A stretch of 64,000 nucleotides of DNA from Corella eumyota (Eukaryota > Chordata > Ascidiacea > Phlebobranchia > Corellidae). The stretch spans positions 4,650,001 to 4,714,000 of the forward strand of contig OY720098.1 in assembly GCA_963082875.1 (NCBI GenBank), in the 5' to 3' direction. A model generated the notes under the pieces. That model saw only the letters and a list, made by a program, of their open reading frames with translations. It ran no database searches and had not been told where the DNA came from. This document shows, piece after piece, positions 49,411-59,561 of this stretch. Made by a program: the position numbers and the translations under genes. Every line of letters starts with the position of its first letter. Within the stretch, counting starts at the first letter, position 1.

Positions 49411-50036
49411 TGTAGGATCTAATACACTCCTACTATGGCTTAAACAATTATTAAACCCCAATAGAGTACGCTGTAAAGATGAGCATCGATAAGAAAGCCA
49501 CACTTAATTAAAATACACAAAATAGTCGTGTTAAATCAAACTCGCTAACTTATTACCAAAACCTGCCCAAGGATTCAATCTACCAAATGTAATCTGTACA
49601 AGCGGCTTTTAATCAGAATTGAAACTACAGGAAATGCGAACTAAATGCGACACAAAAATATGACATAAAACACAAACTACAAAGTATATAATCAACAAAT
49701 TAAGTATAAAAGCGAAAGTCTAATTGTGTGTTAAACCTTACTTCGGTCTTACTTATTTATGAGTTTTTACGTCCAGCGAACTGACCAAAAAGCTATATTG
49801 CCAGTTATTTAAAGCGAAATAAAATAGGAGAAAGCGCATACAAACAATAAAGAAAATACAAAGCATTATCGATAAACAGGACAACAAGTGCGTCATAAAT
49901 GACGATGGGGAGTGAAAATCTCCCGCAGCTGGGATCAAGCCGAATGATTCAGCATGAAACGCCGGAGCTCACTAAAAGTGACCTCCCGCTAATAAATCAT
50001 TTCAAATTTTTAATAAGATCGATAATGGACATAACA
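49411..50036 (-). repeat. LTR of the BEL/Pao element (5' LTR in element sense)
   Basis: 626 bp, nearly identical to 42301-42926, followed by the target duplicate ATCTT at 50037-50041. The end of this LTR is also the left edge of the block shared with gene 6 (see 58596-58814). Confidence 0.95.
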
Positions 50037-50041
50037 ATCTT

Positions 50042-50783
50042 AACGAACGAAAAACAGTAGCCTACTATTTAAACTATTTCTAATACTTACTTTTACACTT
50101 TATAGTAGGGTGACCTCCCGTTTAATAGCTTGATGTTACAAATGTTTAAAAGCAAGAAAATTACACAATATTAAAAAAGCTTTAAATTACTCATTATTAA
50201 ATAAATCTTTTAAACCTTACCTATTCTACCAAAACACTAAAGTAAATAAATTGCACTTATGAGTCACATTTTGGTTACAATCTATTTTTACGCTGTCTAT
50301 TCTGCAAATAAATTTTTTGTTGTTTTTAAAGTTATTTTACCACTATTAGATATATTTATTCTTAATTGCCATTTGGACTAAAACTAGTAAGGGTTGCAAC
50401 GTGAGTTATGGCAACGTTACCCAAGAGCTGTTGTATAAACAAACCTTTATAAATTCTTTCCTTATATATATAAGTTATTTTCCTGAGCTTAACAGTTTAA
50501 ATCTATTTTAAATGAATCACAGTGTGTTTATTTAAAAAAATTAACGTACATTTATATACATATCATATAACTTATTATATAAATGGATCACATTTCTAAT
50601 AATGTTCATATCAATTACGTAAACCTTTAACACACATCAAAAGTGACTAAATGTCTTTTATACTTACTATTTATTATAAAAAAAATTGAATATATTTTTC
50701 ATGTAATAGGCAAAACGTTAATGTGAATACAGCAAACCAACAAGTCTAAAGTTGATATCAACAAAGTTCATTTATTTTTTGGT
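50042..50783. other. 3' flank of gene 5
   Basis: AT-rich, no gene seen. Repeated almost exactly at 58820-59561 as part of the shared block. Confidence 0.6.
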
Positions 50784-53700
50784 CTATTTTCCATAAAACA
50801 TAAACTGGATCAACATTCCAACGAGAGCTGGTATAATGCTAAAAGCAACAGAGCCCGATACTCTACTAAATCCATTAAAAACACCTGCATGAAAAACATA
50901 TTTTAAAATTGTATTTTAAACTGCTTAGCTATTGAAAACATAATTAAAACAACCTTGAGTTAGCTTATACATTACGCTGCGACTTTAAATTCATTAAACC
51001 TACCTTGGTTACAGCCATCTGTTGTGCAGGTGTAGTTGCAATTTTGAGTTGGTTGGAATGGAGAAATAAATTGGGTTACACAAGTAGACCCAATGTTTAC
51101 ACGCGTACAACCTCGTTGAATGTTGCGTGTAAAGCCATTTGCGGATACTTAAATAAAATTGTATTTTGTTATAGACTTATGTCGAATCACATATAAAACA
51201 TAACATTGTGGTTTGTTACTGAATGGTATCGCTAATTTAAAATATAAACATTTACTTTGCAATCCTACGCTTTTATGGTAATCTCTGGTCACGCAAAATT
51301 CTTCATAGGGAAATGAACAGGCGACTTCCGGTGGTGGATTACTTAAACATCTGTCGTAGCCATCAAGAACGTCAGTCATAGGGTCGGTTGCGCACTGGAC
51401 ACAAGTTGGTCGACTTGCTAAACAAATAAAGCAAAACAAGTTATAATTTGATTCTATCTAATATATGCAAATTGCTGTTTTAAAAAGATATTTTAAATTG
51501 TTTTTTATGTCCCCTGAAGGAGATAGGTTTTTGATATTTTTATCGGGTAATGGTGTGCAGTTGGGACGTGTTTAAGCTATCTGTTAACGCCGGACTCAAG
51601 GACAAATAGCGTGGCATTAGTGCAGCTTAAATCCGAAACCTTTCGTAACGTAGTCCGACGCCATGAGCAGTTTACCACATTATACCGAAGTGTTAGATTT
51701 TTTTCCATATTCCCTTAAGGGGATAGGTTTTTTGATATTTTTATCGGGTAAGGGTGTGCGGTTGGGACGTGTTTTAAATTAAAATAGTTTATGTATAGTT
51801 TATTGTTATATTTACGCCATCCTGTGTTGCAACCGTCTGTTGTGCAAGACTCTTGACAAGTGTACCTCTGAACATTAGTAATTGATCCAGTTACCGTGCT
51901 TGCAGTACAACCAGTCGTAACAGCTGCGGTAGCACAACCTCTTATAACGCTTAACAGTCTGTATCCTGGATCAGCTTCAGCTATTTAATATTAAACCAAA
52001 AGTTAAATTTAGTCTTTTGAATAGAGAATAAATTTTAAATGTTGTACTATAAAACCTTCCAACAATAATATACCTGAAAAGGACAAGTCAGTTCTTGCAG
52101 AAAGATAATATGTTGCATTAAAGACGCAATGAGTTGAGGCAGAAGGACACAAAGTTCGAGGAGATGCCATATTACATGTGCCAGTACCGGTTGTATCGGA
52201 ACATTGGACGCAGTATAAACCTTGTGTTTCTGGAGCCGCAACCAATCCGTTAGCTATCAGTTGCAATACAAATTTGTGCATTTTTATAGTGAAAACACTT
52301 TAAATTAAATTTTATTTAATGTTAAAAAAATTAATTTAAGAATCTACGATTAAATTGTTTTCTCTTTGACGCATCAATTAAAAACTGCTAGTGTTTTTAT
52401 ATTATAGCAAAATAACAAATTTATGGTTACCTTGACTACCCATGTTGCAATTATTAGTATCACACACAGCTGAGCAAGTGTTTTCTATGTAATTTGCGTT
52501 AGCCAAGACTGGGTCAGCTGGAATGGAGAAAAAGCATTCATCTCGATGAGTGTAATCAGCTTGAGTTGCACAACCTCTTGTGACAAAAGTACGAACAATG
52601 TTGTTGTCTAAAATTAGAAAAAATTTAGATTATTTTACTTGTTTTCGCCTTAAACTAAAAGTTATAATATTTATTAAAAAAAAACTTTAATTACATTTCG
52701 TATCACAAACGTTCGCTATTTTAATATTGTTCCTTTTTTAAATGTACTATTTACTCAAAAAACGACCTATACCTAATAGTAATTGAGTAGTGGTGTAAGC
52801 ACAATATCCTTGCATCGTGTCATCCAATGGGCAAGGGGTTCCAACGTAGGTTCCGTCTGAACATGTTGAGCCATCAACTTCGCTGTTACATTGAGCACAT
52901 GATTTATACGTTAGGGTTGCCACTGTATTTTTAATAGAATTTTTAGTATTGTTACAATTACGACAAACCGGAAACAAAAAAGCGAAATTAAAAGTCGGGA
53001 TGATAATAGAAATAAGTTAACTATAACGTATAACTGATAAATGATACGTTACTTACCAACTGTAGTATTGCAGTCTGCTCCAGTAAAACCGGTTGTACAA
53101 ATACAAACCCCCGTAAAATAGTTGCAATATCCCGTTACGCAAGTGGAAGAACATGGCGTAAAGGAAGCTGAAATTAATATAAACAAAAAATAACAATTGG
53201 CATTTTATAAAAAAAAACTGCACATTATAATGAATTTACTTACTGTCGGTAATATTGTTGCAAAATTGTGTTGTACACGGTTGGTAGCATGTTGTTGTGT
53301 CGATAGTTGTTCCATTTGTTGCTAGGTCAGAAACGCAATCAGTTCCAGGAACTCCTGTGGTAGTGAGATCGAAATTCATACAGCCTCTTGTAATTGAAGA
53401 AATCAAACCTATAAAATTGTTAATAAAAAATTTATCGGTTTATGAACACAAAATTATATGTTAGAATAAAATATATTTTCTAACAATAATACATAATCTT
53501 TAAGGCTATTTAACTTTTAAACTACATTAGTTCATGTACAAAACACATAATTTTTTAACCAAAGTCTTCTTACCGTCCCGTAGTACAAATGTTGTTCCGC
53601 AGTATCCATTTGCAGAGATATCACAAGTAACGTTCATGCTTGCCAAGGGTGCATAACATGATTCTCCAGCAATGTTAGCTGAGGGGTAGATAAAAGTTGC

Positions 53701-53928
53701 CGAGCAAGAGTAGCATGATACAGTCTGAGATGAAACTACGTACAAAAAAAATAAATCTTAACTTTAAACAAATAAATTAACAAAAACTTTAAAAAAAATT
53801 TGACTTAAATTAAATCCTTTTAATATAAAAAATTAAAAAATATTTTTTAACAAAAAGTTACAATTTTAGAAGTTTTTACCTGCGCCTAAAAACAAACTAA
53901 ACACAATAAATATCGCGGTATGCTTCAT
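50784..53928 (-). CDS. GPI-type Ly6/uPAR-EGF surface protein (gene 5)
   Basis: Eleven exons (53928-53880, 53735-53574, 53408-53244, 53167-53057, 52922-52773, 52607-52431, 52253-52074, 51980-51816, 51417-51256, 51147-51004, 50884-50784) sum to 1,566 nt, 521 aa. Signal peptide MKHTAIFIVFSLFLGA; three-finger domain 1 (TVSCYSCSATFIYPS...; TRGCMNFDLTTTG...CTTQFCN); EGF-like CSSTCVTGYCNYFTGVCIC; domain 2 (SCAQCNSEVDG...CDTNNCN); domain 3 (LYCVQCSDTTG...CTTDGCN); domain 4 (TCVQCATDPMTD...CTTDGCN); hydrophobic GPI-type tail (VAFSIIPALVGMLIQFMFYGK). All introns are phase 1. Same plan as copies 1-3, but protein identity to them is clearly lower than to genes 4 and 6. Function unknown; expected on the outer cell surface. 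Confidence 0.9.
51511..51776 (-). mobile_element. Non-autonomous element: tRNA-like core between direct repeats, in intron of gene 5
   Basis: Two direct repeats of about 65 bp (51511-51574 and 51710-51776) flank a core of about 135 bp. On the minus strand the core has a tRNA-like layout: GTGGTAAACTGCTCATGGCG (A-box-like) and, about 30 bases on, GGTTTCGGATTTAAGCTGC (B-box-like). Related cores occur at 55000-55183 and 55190-55310. It lies in the intron between exons 8 and 9 and is present in gene 6 but absent from the short matching intron of gene 4. Confidence 0.6.
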
Positions 53929-54105
53929 ATTTTTTATTACCAATTCTTGTTTATAAAAAAATCAATTAAAAATTTAAAATTTTCTGTAAGTAATAAAAAC
54001 TTTATTTAAAAAATATATAAAAGAAAAAAAATATATTTAACTTTAATATAAAACCATAACGTCTTAACTCAAATTATTTTAAATGAGCATTACCTGCGAA
54101 ATAAT
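53791..54105. repeat. Promoter/signal-exon block shared with gene 4
   Basis: Counterpart of 41301-41615; one difference seen, which changes signal-peptide residue 3 (His here, Tyr in gene 4). The matching region of gene 6 (62590-62900) has several differences and indels, so genes 4 and 5 are closer here than 5 and 6. Confidence 0.88.
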
Positions 54106-54999
54106 ATCACATTTATATAGATAGCTTAGTTGCTAAGTAACTCAAAAATCCACGATCTGTTAGGCCGTATCGATAAACATAAAAACAATGTACTATGTAA
54201 TAAATACAGAAGATCCCATTTGTTTCGGGTCACTGTAACAATGGAAACGTAAGGCGACTGTTGAAAACCCCTTTGTTTCTGTTAACGTCGTACAAAGAGT
54301 AAAACCGTTACTGGAGTAATTGTATACATGCGTGGTTGCTACAACAGAGCAGGTACTAAAAATAATCCAGTTTTCTAGATTTTTTTGCCACCGCGTCCAT
54401 GTGATTTTTCACATCTGTGATGTTGTTTTTCATATTTCTTAGCAACTCGCTGACAACTATGTAGTAATTAAACGCCAGGTAGTGCGTCATTTGAACATAC
54501 ATCGAAAGTTTTGTATAAACTAACAAATACACTCGTGATAATTTTGTAACTTTATACATTTCTCTCCTAGGTAACAAAAATATTATTTTGGTGACTTTTT
54601 TCAACAGTTATATACATTTTTAAATGCAAAGCATCATCATGATTGGTTTATTAATTTGCAAAGGCTGCGACTTTTAAACCAATAGCTTACCATATACTAT
54701 AGTTATTAAATACATCTGGTATTCTTCGGGTTATGAGCCAAAATGTTTCAATTGTAAAAGTCATAGCATTGCCACATAACCACATTTTGACAAAAACAAT
54801 TTTATACGCTATATTAAAATCTAGTTTTATTTATTTTTAACTTTTGAAAATCGTTAGATTTATTAGTTCAGAACTTTGTTGTAGATTTATATTTACCCCT
54901 CTGCACCGTCTCTGAATCGCTTTTAAATAAAATGTTTACCATATGGTGGGGCTGTTGTTCCAAACAATGTATTTCTAAATGCATAATTATTTTCTTAAG

Positions 55000-55183
55000 T
55001 TCAGTAGTGTGGTTAAGCGGTCATGGCAGCGGAATACGACCCGAAAGGTTTCGGGTTCGAGCCGCACCATTGCTACACTATTCGCCTTTAAACCTGACTT
55101 TTACGGATACCTTAACGTAACAAGATCATATCCTTCTCTAATTCATATACAAAAACCTATTCCTCAATCGGATATAAATAAAT
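55000..55183 (+). repeat. tRNA-derived SINE-like repeat
   Basis: Contains GTGGTTAAGCGGTCATGGCA followed by AAAGGTTTCGGGTTCGAGCC, an A-box/B-box pair spaced as in a tRNA gene. The acceptor arm does not pair cleanly. Homologous to the cores at about 51575-51709 and 60353-60487 (both minus). This is better explained as a tRNA-derived SINE than as a functional tRNA. Confidence 0.6.
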
Positions 55184-55189
55184 AGTAAG

Positions 55190-55310
55190 TATCTTCAGTA
55201 GTATTTTATGACATTGGATTCGTAGTAGAAAGGTTTCGAGTTTGAGTCGCACCAAGACCGCGCTATTCACCCTATATCAAACGTTAACGGATCTAACCAT
55301 GTAATATTTT
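55190..55310 (+). repeat. Second, more diverged copy of the tRNA-like repeat
   Basis: Carries AGAAAGGTTTCGAGTTTGAG and a following GCACCAAGACCGCGCTATTC segment like the copy just upstream. The A-box part is degraded. The two lie head-to-tail. Confidence 0.5.
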
Positions 55311-56602
55311 TATGTCTTTGCAAAAAATAAAAAAGTATAACACTTTGATAAAATGTAAAAAAGTTAGCAGTAGTCTGGTATTAATTTGTGTATTTTTTAA
55401 AAGTAATCCATTTGCGAATATTGATTTTATACTAGCTGCTTCCTGAGATCGATTCAATAGGTGATAATTGTTTTTGTTAGCTTTGTTATTGCATTGTTTT
55501 GTTTTTATTTCTTAACCCATACCTTTTGTTTGCTTCTTTATTCTATTGCAACAAAAATGCTACTAAACAGAAAAGAACAACGTTAAATGGAGGCATTCCA
55601 TTCTTAAACGTTAATGTTAAGAAAACAAAAAAAATGAACTGTGAATTCAAATGACGTTAAGATTAAAGTATTAGGCGAATATAAATAGATTACATATAAG
55701 CTAATAGTAATGGTGGATATCTAGTGAATAAAATTGATCACGTGCTTAAACAATGTACCAGCGCGCGAACTGTGTTGAGTGCATTACGGGTAAGGTTTTA
55801 CATTGTGCTTTTGTGGAATGTATGTGAATCGTTCTCTTTTCAACCTGTCACTAAAAATTCAAAAGGTTATAACTCAAACAGAAACAAAAAGTTTAGCTCA
55901 AGAATAATCACTGATCAAGCTAAAAGGGTGGCATACAAAATTAATTTCTCTGCCGAAGAAAACAATGTTAGGATATCAACTTTAAATAACTATATCAAAC
56001 ATGATAATAAAGTGTAGGTTAGAGCGATTAGAAAAAACGCTTGACTGCAGATTGGGTGGTACCTTTGTTACTAAACAGAAAGTGTGTAAAGCAAGTTATT
56101 ATCTTACATTCAGAGCAATAAAATATTTACACAAAAACCTTATTCAGTTGGGAATTGATACTTATTGAAATATATAAAATCTATTCTAGGCAACATTGTT
56201 TTGTTGAGAGTTAGGTGGCAGTGGTTTAAATCATAAGTTTAATTTAAAATGGTCTAAACAGTTTGTCTCATTGGCCTATAGCTTAAAGAACCGTTACATA
56301 AAGACCCGTAAACAACGTTTTCTTTTATATATGTACAAACGAAAAGAATGAAGTTACAACAACGTCTATACGGGCATTGCTTTTATAAAGCGTTTAAATA
56401 AAGACTGGTTCTTAAATATCGTCAATCAAGAATATTGTTAAATTTTTTTTTTTTTTAGTATTAAGATTAGGTACTACGCTGGTTTTCGCAATAATATACC
56501 TTGGTTTAGTAAAATTAGTTAGCGCATAATATAACTGAAACGAAGCATAATATAACTGACAATCAATATTAAGTTAATTTTCTTTAAGGTTAAAATTTTA
56601 AT

Positions 56603-58545
56603 ATGTGGAAATTAAGGAAGGTTTTTTTTAACATTTCCCGAAGAAATATTTTTTGTTATTTATTCATATTATCTGGACTGTATTGCTTTCATGTAAAGGT
56701 AAATTTTCTTTAAAATAATATGTTACTTGATGTTTGGGTTATGCGAGTAATATATCGTTTCATTTAATAATGTATGGACGGTTATTTGGCTTGCTGCGAA
56801 AGGCTCTGCATATACATGTATTCAGTGTATTATATAAATGCAACATTTAAATTCAGATCGAAGATTTGCGCAACCTTGTAATACGATTGACGTTAACATA
56901 TGATATAGACCGTCTTGATAAATTTACCATTGACCCACCTCAATCAGATTTCCCGATTTTGAACATCAACACAACTAAAAGAAACTGCCCACCATTTCCA
57001 AAAAACCTACAGGTTAATAAAATCAAATATATATTTGTAAAAAATTAACAATTTACCCTTACGAAAAGTCCTGGAATTTGTATTTGTTTAGGGCCAAATC
57101 AAATACAATTTTAATAAAAAACCTTGGAGTATGACGGAAACTTGGACAAAAAACAAAAACATAAAACCGGGAGGGTTGTTTATTCCATCCATGTGTGAAG
57201 CAAATTGGAAGGTTTGATTAATAATTTAAAGGCAAAATAAGTTAACAATATAAGTACAGCAGCTTTATAACTTAATTTATTTAGGTTGCTATAATTATTC
57301 CGTATAGGAATCGACTTAAGCATCTTCAATATTTTTTGCAATATATGCACCCTATACTACAACGACAGCAACTACATTATAGAATATACGTCATCAACCA
57401 GGTAATTTAAGTAGGCACGTACAAAACATATAATCGAAAATCCTAGGTAATGTGAACAAAAGTATTTCTATTTAATTTATTGAACGGGTTATATGTTACA
57501 CTAACTGGTGGTTATCATAGACCCATTGTAGGCACAAACTAAAGAAAAATATTTTGTTTTATCTACAGTTCGGTAACGGTTTATTTAATCGTGCAAAATT
57601 AATGAATGTGGGTTTCGTCGAATCCCTTAAAGACGAGAATTTTGATTGCTTTGTTTTTCACGATGTGGATCATATTCTAGCAAACGATTACGCGATGTAC
57701 TCATGTCCGAAAGCGCCTCGACACTTGTCTCACATTGTTGATAAATACAATAGCATTCTTCCATATTCACAAATGTTTGGTAAACAATATGTTTCACTTT
57801 TACATTGTTAAGTCTGCGTAAATTGATAACTTTATTTATAAAAAATACATTAAAATTTTTTTTTCTGTTTTTAAGTTTAATTATCTTGTTAATGTTAGGA
57901 GGCGTCTCGCAGCTTACTAGACTTCAATTCGAAAGAATTAATGGCTTTTCTAATACTTTTTGGGGCTGGGGAGGTGAAGACGACGATATTTATAGAAGAA
58001 TAACGAGCGAAGGAGTGAGAATAAGAAGATATCCAAAAGATATTGGCGTGTAGGTTAAAAGCAATATAAGATAGCAATAGTTTAAATCAATAACCTGCAC
58101 GATTTTTTTGTAACGTGTTTGATAATTGACACTGTTATGTTCGTTAAGTATAAATTGTAACTGGAAAGGTCGGTAGGCCTGTTTAACTATTAAATTAACT
58201 ATCAGAAGTGATTTTTTTTAATTGCTTTAAACAGTTATCAAGCCATTCCTCATATACGAGATATTGGGAACGAAGACAATGCAGCAAGAATTTTAAAAAT
58301 TGACAACACTGTGTTAAACATGGATTTTGACGGGTTAAATACGTTAGTTTATAAGGTAGAGAGAGTTTTAAATTATTAATTGTGTAAATGATTAATTCAT
58401 ACTTTAATATATATAAATATAAACCATTTTTTTAATTTTTCAGGTCAAAAAAAGGACAAACTTAAGACTCTATACCAATATAACAGTTGATATTACGGAA
58501 GGTTTTCATCAATACGTTTTGGATCCATGGTTAACAGCATCTTAA
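56603..58545 (+). CDS. Beta-1,4-galactosyltransferase family protein (B4GALT5/6-like)
   Basis: Eight exons (56603-56698, 56857-57012, 57092-57211, 57285-57401, 57569-57779, 57899-58049, 58235-58355, 58444-58545) sum to 1,074 nt, 357 aa. A type II Golgi enzyme: short basic N-terminus, then a signal-anchor helix about residues 14-31 (NIFCYLFILSGLYCFHV), stem and GT7 catalytic domain. Motifs: VAIIIPYRNRLKHL; FNRAKLMNVGF; metal-binding DVD at about 195-197 in FVFHDVDHI; FGGVS; WGWGGEDDD about 255-263; GLNTLVYKV. The family transfers galactose from UDP-Gal to GlcNAc or glucose. HDVDH and the later IPH (in place of the RH of B4GALT1) resemble B4GALT5/6, the lactosylceramide synthases; this subclass call is from memory. 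It is a plus-strand gene between two minus-strand Ly6/uPAR genes, and its stop lies only about 50 bp from the LTR fragment that begins the gene 6 block. Confidence 0.92.
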
Positions 58546-58595
58546 TAAAACATTCGTTTTAACGAATTTGTTATAAGAATAAAGACAAGATGTTG

Positions 58596-58814
58596 GTGGT
58601 GCAAGTTTACAAAGCATTATCGATAAACAAGAAATACAAAGCATTATCGATAAACAGGACAACAAGTGCGTCATAAATGACGATGGGGAGTGAAAATCTC
58701 CCGCAGCTGGGATCAAGCCGAATGATTCAGCATGAAACGCCGGAGCTCACTAAAAGTGACCTCCCGCTAATAAATCATTTCAAATTTTTAATAAGATCGA
58801 TAATGGACATAACA
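58596..58814 (-). repeat. LTR fragment of the BEL/Pao family at the edge of the gene 6 block
   Basis: About 220 bp matching one end of the LTR at 49411-50036, followed by the same ATCTT and flank as at 50037 onward. A stretch of about 20 bp (ACAAAGCATTATCGATAAAC) is present twice at its left edge. No interior of the element is present. It marks a breakpoint rather than an independent insertion. Confidence 0.88.
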
Positions 58815-58819
58815 ATCTT

Positions 58820-59561
58820 AACGAACGAAAAACAGTAGCCTACTATTTAAACTATTTCTAATACTTACTTTTACACTTTATAGTAGGGTGACCTCCCGTT
58901 TAATAGCTTGATGTTACAAATGTTTAAAAGCAAGAAAATTACACAATATTAAAAAAGCTTTAAATTACTCATTATTAAATAAATCTTTTAAACCTTACCT
59001 ATTCTACCAAAACACTAAAGTAAATAAATTGCACTTATGAGTCACATTTTGGTTACAATCTATTTTTACGCTGTCTATTCTGCAAATAAATTTTTTGTTG
59101 TTTTTAAAGTTATTTTACCACTATTAGATATATTTATTCTTAATTGCCATTTGGACTAAAACTAGTAAGGGTTGCAACGTGAGTTATGGCAACGTTACCC
59201 AAGAGCTGTTGTATAAACAAACCTTTATAAATTCTTTCCTTATATATATAAGTTATTTTCCTGAGCTTAACAGTTTAAATCTATTTTAAATGAATCACAG
59301 TGTGTTTATTTAAAAAAATTAACGTACATTTATATACATATCATATAACTTATTATATAAATGGATCACATTTCTAATAATGTTCATATCAATTACGTAA
59401 ACCTTTAACACACATCAAAAGTGACTAAATGTCTTTTATACTTACTATTTATTATAAAAAAAATTGAATATATTTTTCATGTAATAGGCAAAACGTTAAT
59501 GTGAATACAGCAAACCAACAAGTCTAAAGTTGATATCAACAAAGTTCATTTATTTTTTGGT
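58820..59561. other. 3' flank of gene 6
   Basis: Same sequence as 50042-50783, with no difference found where compared. No gene seen. Confidence 0.6.

Larger units (their letters stand above)
42301..50036 (-). mobile_element. BEL/Pao-family LTR retrotransposon, nearly whole
   Basis: A 7.7-kb element in minus orientation, bounded by two 626-bp direct LTRs and flanked by the 5-bp duplication ATCTT (42296-42300 and 50037-50041); five bases is usual for BEL/Pao. The interior carries gag, protease, reverse transcriptase, RNase H and integrase regions in BEL/Pao order. No envelope-like region is seen. It looks nearly whole, with about one break in the coding interior. The LTRs differ at about two sites, so the insertion is young. 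It lies between Ly6/uPAR genes 4 and 5. Confidence 0.93.
49853..54163. repeat. Duplicated block carrying Ly6/uPAR gene 5
   Basis: Homologous to 58631-62951. The left part (to about 51495) aligns at a constant offset of 8,778 with about one difference seen in 1.6 kb. The right part has many substitutions and some indels. The block begins inside the LTR. Confidence 0.88.
54164..56602. other. Intergenic region with tRNA-like repeat copies
   Basis: 2.4 kb between the divergent gene 5 and galactosyltransferase. It contains two tRNA-like repeat copies (55000-55183, 55190-55310). An open frame at 55724-56017 (97 codons) shows no recognisable domain and no clear splice context, so I do not call it a gene. 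Confidence 0.5.

Noticed and set aside
55010-55090. Possible functional tRNA gene
   Set aside because: Box-like motifs are present, but the acceptor stem does not pair cleanly and related degraded copies exist, so a tRNA-derived repeat fits better.
55724-56017. 97-codon open frame upstream of the galactosyltransferase
   Set aside because: No recognisable domain, no matching splice partners, and no paralogue in the window. A chance frame is as likely.
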